The notes below the pieces were generated by a model. The model saw only the letters and a program-made list of their open reading frames with translations. It was not told where the DNA came from and ran no database searches. From CAZHMN01 sp964533705 (GTDB lineage Bacteria; Electryoneota; B3-LCP): a stretch of DNA of 7,970 nucleotides. Where the stretch lies: assembly GCA_964533705.1 (NCBI GenBank), contig CAZHMN010000107.1:1-7970 (forward strand), read 5' to 3'. Position 1 is the first letter of the stretch. Every line of letters begins with the position of its first letter. Position numbers and translations under genes: made by a program. Of this stretch, positions 1-5,944 are shown piece by piece.

Positions 1-117
1 CCCCCCGGCACGCACCAGATCAGCTTCGATGGGTCGGGATTGACCTCCGGCATCTATATCTATCGTCTTAGCGCTGGGGATTCTTTCGCATCGGGTAAGA
101 TGGTATTGATAAAGTAA
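1..117 (+). CDS. C-terminal tail of a T9SS cargo protein (partial, 5' end outside window)
   Basis: Frame 1 is open from the left edge to TAA at 115-117 and gives the last 38 residues of a protein. They include GTHQISFDGSGLTSGIYIY and end in GKMVLIK. This is the second half of a T9SS type A sorting domain: the H-Q-(I/V)-S-(F/W) strand, the SGIY turn and a final lysine. The same pattern ends the two complete secreted proteins in this window. In that family the tail directs the protein across the outer membrane through the T9SS translocon and is usually cleaved or anchored to a sugar. The function of the main body is unknown because it lies outside the window. The gene converges on the minus-strand gene starting at 2049 and ends about 20 bases before a strong hairpin. 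Its DNA at 10-26 is identical to 2570-2586 in the broken tail downstream. Confidence 0.85.
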   Translation, partial: PPGTHQISFDGSGLTSGIYIYRLSAGDSFASGKMVLIK

Positions 118-138
118 AGATCGTTATGCAAGAAACAG

Positions 139-162
139 AAAAGGCCGCAAATGCGGCCTTTT
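139..162. terminator. Bidirectional rho-independent terminator between convergent genes
   Basis: A ten-base perfect stem (AAAAGGCCGC at 139-148, GCGGCCTTTT at 153-162) closes a four-base loop. Because the arms begin with four A and end with four T, the hairpin carries a T-run on both strands. On the plus strand it is followed by CTTTC, on the minus strand by CTGTTTCTT. It lies 22 bases after the plus-strand stop at 117 and 43 bases beyond the minus-strand stop at 205, so it can end both transcripts. Confidence 0.85.
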
Positions 163-174
163 CTTTCACCGATA

Positions 175-197
175 ATCCGGGTCATTGTGACCCGGAT
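175..197 (-). other. Second perfect stem-loop after the minus-strand gene
   Basis: ATCCGGGTCA (175-184) and TGACCCGGAT (188-197) form a ten-base perfect stem with a three-base loop. It starts eight bases beyond the stop codon of the minus-strand gene. It has no T-run of its own on either strand, so it is not a complete terminator. On the minus-strand transcript it would sit between the stop codon and the terminator at 139-162. There it could protect the mRNA 3' end or help termination; that role is inferred. Confidence 0.55.
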
Positions 198-204
198 GGA
201 AGTA

Positions 205-2049
205 TTACTTCACTAAAATCAGCTTTTTCACCTGTCCAGCTCCACCGTCAATTGTCATTCTGGCGAAGTACACACCGGCGGGATGATTCTTTCCTGACCA
301 ACTCACCGAGTAAGTACCTATATCCTCAACCCGATCAACCAGCGTCGCTACCTTGCGCCCCATGGCATCAAAGACGGCTATTTTGAGGTGAACTCTTTCG
401 GCCACCTCATAATGCAGGTTCGTCACAGGATTGAACGGATTGGGGGAAACCCCCAGCAATTTGGTTGTCTCCGGCAGATTGACGGCCGTAGTTTCAGTCA
501 ACAACCAGTCATTCAAACTGAACATTCCATCTCCGTCGCCGAGTTTAGAAAATTCGAAAGAATCTGCATCAACGACGGTCATGGATTCGTAGGAACCCAC
601 GAAGGAGCGGTAGGTGTATGCTCCCCCGGGTGCTCGGTCAGGTACGTTTTGCACGAAATCCCTGGTGCGTGTCGCTCCCGCTGTCAGCCCGATATCGGGC
701 ATGACCATCACCATCATCTGTGCACCGCTGGGTAGAATGACGTCCGTCCACACGTCGGTCACAACCGGCATAGAGCCGTTGTTGGTCAAATCTATCCTGT
801 ATGAGAATGTTCCTCCTTCCCGTGGGATGACGATAGGCGGGTTCTCCGGCGTTATGGTGATATCCAGATTGGGCGGCAAGACAGGGGCTACGTAGCCGTA
901 ATAATAGATGTCGTAGTTCTGGGTGCCAGCGTACTGTTCGAAGACCATGCTTCCGTTCCCCCAGGCATCAACGACGATGGATGGGTAGTACTTATCACCG
1001 GTCTGCAGGTATTCCACGGTCCAGGTGCCGCTCTGATTCGTCGCATAGAGGATGTTTCCGGTAAAGAAGTTGCCCGACGTTTCCTGGAAGAGGATATGCG
1101 CGGTACCATCATCTTCCACGGCCAATTTAGCATCACCGGCGCTGTAAGGGCCGGTCACTTCAACCGGTGTTTCCCACGCAGCCGCACCGGCCGTCTTGAA
1201 AGAGAAGAAACCGTCGTTCGGGAAACCGAAGCCGTAATTACCATGATAGGCGATGTACAGGTCGTCGTTGGCTGTGGCTCTGATTTTGCCGGGATAACAA
1301 TGCATTCCCGGGTTGGACATGGTGGCTATTTCCCAGGCTGTTCCACCCAGAGATGCATTCTCAGCAACGTCAACCCGGTACATCATGTAGTTACCGCCCC
1401 GGTAGCAAATCGCAACACTGCCGTCCGAGCGCACGCAGATGTTTGGATGAGCACCACTGCCATAATCGCCCAGTTGTGAATCTTCGATCACCTGGAAGTA
1501 GAATTGATTGCTTGACGGCCCATCCCAGTAGCCGTAACACATTTTGTAAATCCCACCGGGCATTCCGATTACCGCCACGTGGGCATTGCCGTCAGCGTCC
1601 ACGGCCAGAGCTGGATCAATAACCATCCCAACTCCTGGCGTGGGCAAGTCGTAATAGGACCAGGAGCCGCCGCTGCAGTAAGCAAGCTTCAACCCTCCGG
1701 ATTCGAGGTAAACCACATAGGGTTCACCTGTGGCCTCGTTCACCGCCAAGTAGGGCTTAGTGGGATTCAAGCCCGGATCAACCACTTGAACCGGATCGGA
1801 CCAGTCCCCGCCGTTCGGTTTCGTCACATAGTAGAAATCGTGGTTTCCTGAGACGGTTCGGTCATAGAGCACGTGTAAATCACCGAAGTTGTCCAGAGCC
1901 AGGACACCGTCTCCCAATTGGTCATTTTCAGGGCCGACGCTGATTGAATCCAAGACCGCCGATCCCCATTGTGCCTTCGCCAACCCTACCAGCGAGGCGA
2001 TTGTGATACTGACGATGATGCAGCATAAAACGATTCTTGAGTATCGCAT
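205..2049 (-). CDS. Secreted seven-bladed beta-propeller protein with T9SS sorting domain
   Basis: The product has 614 residues. Residues 1-26 are a signal peptide (charged MRYSR, hydrophobic stretch, AKA cleavage site before QWGS). Residues 48-388 hold seven repeats of about 45 residues, each beginning with a strand like LAVDADGNAHVAV. They start near 48, 98, 146, 201, 253, 307 and 356, which suggests a seven-bladed beta-propeller. I see no sialidase Asp-box (SxDxGxxW) and no catalytic signature, so a binding role is as likely as an enzymatic one. Residues 394-502 are a beta-sandwich module opening with PENPPIVIPREGG. It also occurs in the carboxypeptidase downstream. Residues 529-614 are a T9SS type A sorting domain (SPNPFNPVT, VFDAMGRKV, PAGVYFARM, final K). 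The start is fixed by the signal peptide and by GAGGTG (2055-2060), five bases upstream. The promoter must lie in or beyond the assembly gap. Substrate and partner are unknown. Confidence 0.9.
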   Translation of the reverse strand: MRYSRIVLCCIIVSITIASLVGLAKAQWGSAVLDSISVGPENDQLGDGVLALDNFGDLHVLYDRTVSGNHDFYYVTKPNGGDWSDPVQVVDPGLNPTKPYLAVNEATGEPYVVYLESGGLKLAYCSGGSWSYYDLPTPGVGMVIDPALAVDADGNAHVAVIGMPGGIYKMCYGYWDGPSSNQFYFQVIEDSQLGDYGSGAHPNICVRSDGSVAICYRGGNYMMYRVDVAENASLGGTAWEIATMSNPGMHCYPGKIRATANDDLYIAYHGNYGFGFPNDGFFSFKTAGAAAWETPVEVTGPYSAGDAKLAVEDDGTAHILFQETSGNFFTGNILYATNQSGTWTVEYLQTGDKYYPSIVVDAWGNGSMVFEQYAGTQNYDIYYYGYVAPVLPPNLDITITPENPPIVIPREGGTFSYRIDLTNNGSMPVVTDVWTDVILPSGAQMMVMVMPDIGLTAGATRTRDFVQNVPDRAPGGAYTYRSFVGSYESMTVVDADSFEFSKLGDGDGMFSLNDWLLTETTAVNLPETTKLLGVSPNPFNPVTNLHYEVAERVHLKIAVFDAMGRKVATLVDRVEDIGTYSVSWSGKNHPAGVYFARMTIDGGAGQVKKLILVK

Positions 2050-2063
2050 CGCAACACCTCATT

Positions 2064-2163
2064 NNNNNNNNNNNNNNNNNNNNNNNNNNNNNNNNNNNNN
2101 NNNNNNNNNNNNNNNNNNNNNNNNNNNNNNNNNNNNNNNNNNNNNNNNNNNNNNNNNNNNNNN
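2064..2163. other. Assembly gap (100 N)
   Basis: Exactly 100 N, the usual placeholder for a scaffold gap of unknown size. The real distance and any sequence between the two minus-strand genes are therefore unknown. The gap removes the 3' part of the small gene starting at 2294 and probably the promoter of the propeller gene. Any reading frame drawn through it is meaningless. Confidence 0.98.
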
Positions 2164-2294
2164 GGGATGGGAGAGCCGATTCGCCCTTCTCGGATTATCC
2201 GCCGAATCTGCAGCCGGCGCCCATTGATAATGAGAGCTGTCGGCTTATCGTCCCGACTACCGCCTGAATAAAACTCGACTCGATTTCCCCGCAC
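2164..2294 (-). CDS. Small conserved protein of unknown function (partial, truncated by assembly gap)
   Basis: A minus-strand frame opens with GTG at 2294 and runs into the gap, giving 43 residues. The segment VEFYSGGSRDDKPTALIING, continuing RRLQIRRI, has the layout I recall for small (about 80-100 residue) cytoplasmic proteins that begin (V/I)E.YSG...(D/E)(D/E)(R/K)P.A....G.R..V..I, close to the DUF6504 type. I could not check this assignment. No signal peptide is present. The start is supported less by its weak ribosome site than by a near-consensus promoter (2326-2354), which would give a leader of about 25 bases. It lies on the same strand as the propeller gene, but the gap hides whether they are co-transcribed. 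The function is not known. Confidence 0.55.
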
Positions 2295-2325
2295 GTTTTT
2301 CTACGCTCTAAATCCACTCCAAAAT

Positions 2326-2354
2326 AATATACGCAGAGATTCACGTCAAGTCAA
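2326..2354 (-). promoter_or_regulatory. Sigma70-type promoter of the gap-truncated small gene
   Basis: Read on the minus strand: TTGACT (2354-2349), a 17-base spacer (2348-2332) and TATATT (2331-2326). This is five of six consensus bases in each box. Transcription would start near 2319, about 25 bases before the GTG at 2294. The match and spacing equal those of the promoter at 2799-2827. Confidence 0.75.
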
Positions 2355-2469
2355 GAGAAATCAATTTTGCGAAAATAATCGTGCTGGACAGCGGCCCCGA
2401 GCATCAGCTTCAAATTGCAGGTTACAAGTTGGATCGAGTTGGATATATTCGATGTTAACGGGCGCAATG

Positions 2470-2543
2470 TAGGGGCAACCCCCTGTGGTTGCCCTGGATG
2501 GGGTAGCCACAGAGCCGTAGGGGCACGGCATGCCGTGCCCCTA
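2470..2543. repeat. 74-bp palindromic repeat element with 8-bp terminal inverted repeats
   Basis: The ends are TAGGGGCA (2470-2477) and TGCCCCTA (2536-2543), perfect inverted repeats. Inside are two hairpins. GGGCAACC (2473-2480) pairs with GGTTGCCC (2487-2494), and 2518-2543 is a perfect palindrome. In plus-strand RNA, 2483-2494 can instead pair with 2501-2512: twelve pairs including two G-U, around a six-base loop. Palindromes of the GTAGGGGC...GCCCCTAC kind are, as I recall, scattered between genes in many bacterial genomes. No transposase is encoded, so any movement would need an enzyme supplied elsewhere, as for MITEs or REP elements. Confidence 0.75.
2518..2543. repeat. Perfect 26-bp GC-rich palindrome
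   Basis: TAGGGGCACGGCA (2518-2530) is followed directly by its reverse complement TGCCGTGCCCCTA (2531-2543), with no spacer. It forms the right end of the 74-bp element. It can extrude as a cruciform or fold in RNA, but it is not followed by a T-run and so is not a typical terminator. Confidence 0.85.
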
Positions 2544-2723
2544 TAAAACACCTGGTATCCTCCTTCACCCACCAGATCAGCTTCGACGCATCGGGATTGC
2601 CGTCGGGTGTATATATCGTAAACCTTAAGGCAGGCGATTTCGCCGCTTCTACAAAAATAATCTTGTTGAAGTAAACGTCAAAACAGATAAACTCGCCAGA
2701 GTGTGCTTCGGTGGAGAGCTGGT

Positions 2724-2755
2724 GAACGAGCTAGTCGTGGCTCGTTCGCTTTTTT
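2724..2755 (+). terminator. Rho-independent terminator of the lost T9SS cargo gene
   Basis: GAACGAGC (2724-2731) pairs with GCTCGTTC (2740-2747) around an eight-base loop and is followed by GC and six T (2750-2755). It lies 50 bases after the stop of the sorting-domain remnant, so it is probably that gene's original terminator. It now insulates the carboxypeptidase promoter from upstream transcription. Confidence 0.8.
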
Positions 2756-2798
2756 GTAAGATTTGCTTTAAAAAAATGATCTCGGCCCTTTTAAGTCC

Positions 2799-2827
2799 TT
2801 GACTTTTATTTTAAAATTTACTATATT
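2799..2827 (+). promoter_or_regulatory. Sigma70-type promoter of the carboxypeptidase gene
   Basis: TTGACT (2799-2804), a 17-base AT-rich spacer and TATATT (2822-2827) match the consensus at five of six bases in each box. The expected transcription start is near 2834, giving a leader of about 66 bases to the ATG at 2900. Confidence 0.85.
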
Positions 2828-2834
2828 AAATGTT

Positions 2835-2859
2835 GGATTAATCCTGATTTCATAAATCA
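2835..2859 (+). promoter_or_regulatory. Two adjacent small inverted repeats just after the transcription start
   Basis: GGATTAATCC (2835-2844) is a perfect ten-base palindrome. It is followed without a gap by TGATTT-cat-AAATCA (2845-2859), a six-base inverted repeat. They sit at the predicted start of the carboxypeptidase transcript. That is a suitable place for a repressor site or a small mRNA hairpin, but in such AT-rich DNA chance occurrence is possible. Confidence 0.3.
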
Positions 2860-2899
2860 ACTTGCGTCGTGATTGAATAATTAACTGAGAGGAGCTGCC

Positions 2900-5827
2900 A
2901 TGAGACGCTTGCTTGCCGCTTTATCCATTGCTGTTATGGCATTGTTGTTCTTTGGAACCAGCCTTTGGGCTGATGAAGGCCCTTACATGCTGGTGCGCGT
3001 GGACGTCAATCCCGAAGTCAAAATTGTGCCCCTGCTCGAACTGGGACTGGACATCGTGGATGGCGTCAGGGATCAATACCTGGACGTTGTCTGCTTTCCG
3101 GACGATTTAAGCAGAATTCGCGCCCTCGGCTATCAGGCTGAAGTCATAATACCCGACATGGTTCAGTACTACGCCGCTCTTTCGCCCACTGAAGACATGG
3201 GCGGCTTCCGCACATATTCTGAGGCGGTCACCGAACTCTTTCAAATTCATGACGATCACCCTGATATCACCACCGAAGTTTTCTCGATCGGTCAATCTAT
3301 CGAGGGTCGCGAATTGTATGTCATCAAAGTCTCCGATAATCCTGAGCTGGATGAAGACGAAGGGGAGATCTTCTTCAATGGCCTGATTCACGCCCGTGAA
3401 CCGATCGGTATGGCCATCTGCTTCGAACTGCTGAATCAACTGACCGACCGCTACGGGATTGATCCGGACATCACCTATTTTGTTGACAACCGTGAAATCT
3501 GGTTCCTGCCGGTCTTCAACCCGGATGGTTATGTTTACAATGAACAGATTGCCCCTTCGGGCGGTGGGATGTGGCGCAAGAACCGTCGAGATAACGGAGG
3601 TGGTTCCTACGGTGTAGACCTGAATCGAAACTGGGGTTTTAACTGGGGATACAACAACATCGGTTCATCGGGAAGTCCCGGCTCCGAAACCTACCGCGGG
3701 ACCGCTCCGTTTTCCGAGCCTGAGACTGAAGCCGTTCGCCAGTTTTGCAACGAGCACTCCTTCGCCATCGTTCTGAATTTCCATTCCTACGGGGACGAAA
3801 TGCTATATTCCTGGTCAATACCCTATGCGCCCTGGGGCTATACTCCAGATAACGCTACCTTCCAGATGCTCTCGCTGACCATGCAACAGTGGAATGGATA
3901 TGTATACGGAACGGCCTGGGAAGTCCTCTACGAGGTCAATGGTGACGCCAACGATTGGCAGTACGGCGAACAGGGTGAAAAACCCAAATCGTACGCCTGG
4001 GTCTTCGAAGTCGGCCCCAGCTTCTGGCCTTCTCCCAGCTCGATTCCGGGGTTGATCGCCGAGAATATGGATCCCTGCTATTTCCTGATCGACCAGGCCG
4101 AAAACTACATGCCCACGGCGGTCAGTCTGGCCTATATTGACGGTGTAATAGATGACCAGGTGGGCGGCAACGGCAATGGTGGCCTGGATCCGGGCGAATC
4201 GGCGCTTTTCACACCGACTCTCCGCAACAACGGCTGGGAAACGGGGACGGGCATTCAGGCAACTCTTTTTACGCCCGATCCCTATATCAATGTGACAGTA
4301 AGTAATGCCACCTTCCCTAACCTGGATCCGCACGCCTCGGCGCCGTCCAATACCCCCTACGCGCTGGAGGTATCCGCCGGTTGTCCACTGGAGCATACTG
4401 TCAATTTCGGGTTGATCTGGACCTGTAACGAGGGGTTTACGGATACCGCCAACTTTACCTTAATTGTGGGAGATCCGCTGTATCAGCCGATGGGGCCGGA
4501 CGCCTACGGTTATATGGCCTATGACGTTTACGATGAGAACGGCCCCGAATTCAACTGGATCGAGGTTGATCCCACCTATGGTGGTCCGGGGACGCTCATT
4601 AACTTCACCGCGGATGATCAGACGGTACAGATAGGTTTGCCCTTTACCTTCACCTACTATGGACAGGATTACAATGAAATATCGGTTTGTTCTAACGGCT
4701 GGATCGCCATGGGGACAACTACCGAAACGGATTATTCAAATTCCTCTATCCCCGATGCTGACGGCCCTCCGGCCATGATCGCCCCCTTCTGGGAAGACCT
4801 ATCGCCGCAGGACGTGGGGCAGGTGGCTTATTATTACAATGCCACCGAACATTACTTCATCGTCGAATTCGACAGCGTGCGGCAGTATCTCCCCACCTCG
4901 GCTCTGGAGACCTTCGAAGTAGTGTTGTACGATCCTGCCTATTATACGACGCTGACCGGCGACGGGCAGATACTCTTCCAGTACAACCAGGTTTCCGATC
5001 CTTCTCAAAACACGGTCGGTATCGAGAATCAGTCCGAAACGATCGGATTGGAAGTGCTCTACGACGGCGATCTGGATAGCCATATGCCTCCGCTGGAACC
5101 CGGAATTGCGATCCTCTTCACCACCGCTACGACCACCGCCCAGGTAGAGGTGACCCTGACGCCTTATGGAGCACCCATTCAGATTCCGGCGGCGGGCGGT
5201 TCGTTTGACTTTAATATTGCGATAGCCAATAACGAAGCGACTCCTGCCACTTTTGGCGCCTGGATTATGGCGCAATTGCCCAACGGTTCCTGGTTCGGCC
5301 CCGTCCTCGGACCGGTCAATATCACGCTGCCGGGTGGAATCACCTTGAACCGTGATCGCACGCAGAGCGTGCCGGGCAATGCGCCTGCGGGAGACTACGT
5401 CTATGAAGCGAGCGTCGGTGTTTATCCTAATGTCGTTTGGGACAGCGACAGCTTCACCTTTGAGAAACTGACGACTGGAGACGGTGCTTTCGTCGGTGAT
5501 TGGGCTAATACCGGAGAGTCATTGGCGGGATGGGTGGATACGAAGGATGATGCCGCGATCCCCGATCGGGTTACCCTCTCGCAGAACTATCCCAATCCCT
5601 TCAATCCGGTGACTTCGATAACCTACGGTCTGCCGGAGAACGGTTTCGTCAGCCTGAAGGTCTACGATCTGCTGGGGCGTGAAGTCACCGTCCTGATTGA
5701 CGGCTACCGCAACGCCGGCGTTCATCAGGTCAGTTGGGATGCAACCGGCATGGCCTCCGGCATCTACTTCTACGTGCTGCGAGCGGGTGATTACACGGCA
5801 GGAAACAAATGCCTCCTGGTCAAATAA
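2900..5827 (+). CDS. Secreted zinc carboxypeptidase (peptidase M14) with T9SS sorting domain
   Basis: The product has 975 residues. Residues 1-24 are a signal peptide cleaved after SLWA. Residues 25-100 look like a prosegment. Residues 105-400 are an M14 metallocarboxypeptidase domain, which removes C-terminal amino acids from peptides. Visible key residues are zinc ligands H164 and E167 in HARE, H295 in NFHSYG, substrate-binding WRKNRR (225-230) and DLNRNW (240-245), and the catalytic glutamate E370 in VFEVG. All are intact, so activity is expected. Residues 407-523 form a beta-sandwich opening with a GNGNGGLDPGE-like turn. Residues 528-745 form a second large beta-rich region (SNGWIAMG, APFWEDL). 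Residues 747-857 are the module shared with the propeller protein. Residues 892-975 are a T9SS type A sorting domain (SQNYPNPFNPVT ... final K). The start has AGGAG (2890-2894) five bases upstream. The gene has its own promoter and terminator and is probably monocistronic. The likely role is extracellular peptide digestion, an inference from family and export signals. Confidence 0.95.
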   Translation: MRRLLAALSIAVMALLFFGTSLWADEGPYMLVRVDVNPEVKIVPLLELGLDIVDGVRDQYLDVVCFPDDLSRIRALGYQAEVIIPDMVQYYAALSPTEDMGGFRTYSEAVTELFQIHDDHPDITTEVFSIGQSIEGRELYVIKVSDNPELDEDEGEIFFNGLIHAREPIGMAICFELLNQLTDRYGIDPDITYFVDNREIWFLPVFNPDGYVYNEQIAPSGGGMWRKNRRDNGGGSYGVDLNRNWGFNWGYNNIGSSGSPGSETYRGTAPFSEPETEAVRQFCNEHSFAIVLNFHSYGDEMLYSWSIPYAPWGYTPDNATFQMLSLTMQQWNGYVYGTAWEVLYEVNGDANDWQYGEQGEKPKSYAWVFEVGPSFWPSPSSIPGLIAENMDPCYFLIDQAENYMPTAVSLAYIDGVIDDQVGGNGNGGLDPGESALFTPTLRNNGWETGTGIQATLFTPDPYINVTVSNATFPNLDPHASAPSNTPYALEVSAGCPLEHTVNFGLIWTCNEGFTDTANFTLIVGDPLYQPMGPDAYGYMAYDVYDENGPEFNWIEVDPTYGGPGTLINFTADDQTVQIGLPFTFTYYGQDYNEISVCSNGWIAMGTTTETDYSNSSIPDADGPPAMIAPFWEDLSPQDVGQVAYYYNATEHYFIVEFDSVRQYLPTSALETFEVVLYDPAYYTTLTGDGQILFQYNQVSDPSQNTVGIENQSETIGLEVLYDGDLDSHMPPLEPGIAILFTTATTTAQVEVTLTPYGAPIQIPAAGGSFDFNIAIANNEATPATFGAWIMAQLPNGSWFGPVLGPVNITLPGGITLNRDRTQSVPGNAPAGDYVYEASVGVYPNVVWDSDSFTFEKLTTGDGAFVGDWANTGESLAGWVDTKDDAAIPDRVTLSQNYPNPFNPVTSITYGLPENGFVSLKVYDLLGREVTVLIDGYRNAGVHQVSWDATGMASGIYFYVLRAGDYTAGNKCLLVK

Positions 5828-5861
5828 AGGGAGAGCTCATAATAACAGGTGAACAATCTCT

Positions 5862-5887
5862 GGGCGGGGTCTTCCCCCGCCCTTTTT
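5862..5887 (+). terminator. Rho-independent terminator after the carboxypeptidase
   Basis: GGGCGGGG (5862-5869) pairs perfectly with CCCCGCCC (5875-5882) around a five-base loop, followed by five T (5883-5887). It begins 34 bases after the TAA at 5825-5827. A GTG at 5849 in the frame of the next gene lies upstream of this hairpin and so cannot be the real start of that gene. Confidence 0.92.
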
Positions 5888-5908
5888 GCTCACCCGTTTA
5901 TAAAATGC

Positions 5909-5937
5909 TTGGAATCACAGGGGCAATTTTGTATATT
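5909..5937 (+). promoter_or_regulatory. Promoter of the tRNA nucleotidyltransferase - cdd - udk cluster
   Basis: TTGGAA (5909-5914, four of six consensus bases), a 17-base spacer and TATATT (5932-5937). The expected start of transcription is at about 5944-5945, on or beside the A of the ATG at 5945. No other promoter is evident before the downstream genes, so it probably drives the whole cluster. Confidence 0.65.
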
Positions 5938-5944
5938 TCCCCAG

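Larger units (their letters stand above)
2397..2674 (+). pseudogene. Remnant of a T9SS cargo gene (sorting domain only), split by a 74-bp repeat element
   Basis: Two pieces of one sorting domain lie in different frames. The left piece (2397-2471) reads SISFKLQVTSWIELDIFD followed by VNGRNV, the first half of a T9SS type A domain. The right piece (2546-2674) reads KHLVSSF, then THQISFDASGLPSGVYIV, and ends in KIILLK and TAA. Between them lies an element with inverted-repeat ends (2470-2543). Deleting exactly those 74 bases joins the pieces in one frame without a stop. The left piece has the same length (24 residues, SIS to GRNV) as the matching part of the carboxypeptidase tail. There is no start codon or upstream coding part: the same frame has a stop at 2376-2378. 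It is therefore a 3' scrap of a lost gene. A terminator still follows at 2724-2755. DNA at 2570-2586 is identical to 10-26 in the gene at the left edge, which points to a paralogous or recombined source. Confidence 0.75.

Noticed and set aside
614..895. Plus-strand open frames opposite the propeller gene, one with a run of histidines (near 700-716)
   Set aside because: They are antisense shadows of a gene with signal peptide, repeats and sorting domain. The histidines come from CATCACCATCATC, which encodes ordinary residues on the real strand.
1986..2294. A single minus-strand protein running through the N gap into the propeller gene region
   Set aside because: The gap length is a placeholder, so the frame on its two sides cannot be linked. 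The part beyond the gap is out of frame with the propeller gene.
2470..2543. CRISPR array or part of one
   Set aside because: There are only two related palindromic units of different sequence, no regularly spaced identical repeats, and no cas genes in view.
2351..2572. Minus-strand 73-codon open frame across the palindromic element
   Set aside because: It is created by the repeat: the GTACRAP-like stretch is simply the palindrome translated. It has no ribosome site and overlaps the clear plus-strand sorting-domain remnant.
2834..2899. Riboswitch or leader peptide in the carboxypeptidase leader
   Set aside because: The leader is only about 66 bases and AT-rich. It contains no recognisable aptamer, no internal terminator and no small open frame with a ribosome site.
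3815..4396. Minus-strand 193-codon open frame inside the carboxypeptidase
   Set aside because: It is antisense to an intact M14 gene, with no ribosome site, promoter or recognisable domain.
5849..5944. Upstream GTG start for the tRNA nucleotidyltransferase, adding 32 residues
   Set aside because: The start would precede the terminator at 5862-5887 and the promoter at 5909-5937. The added residues also do not resemble the family N-terminus.
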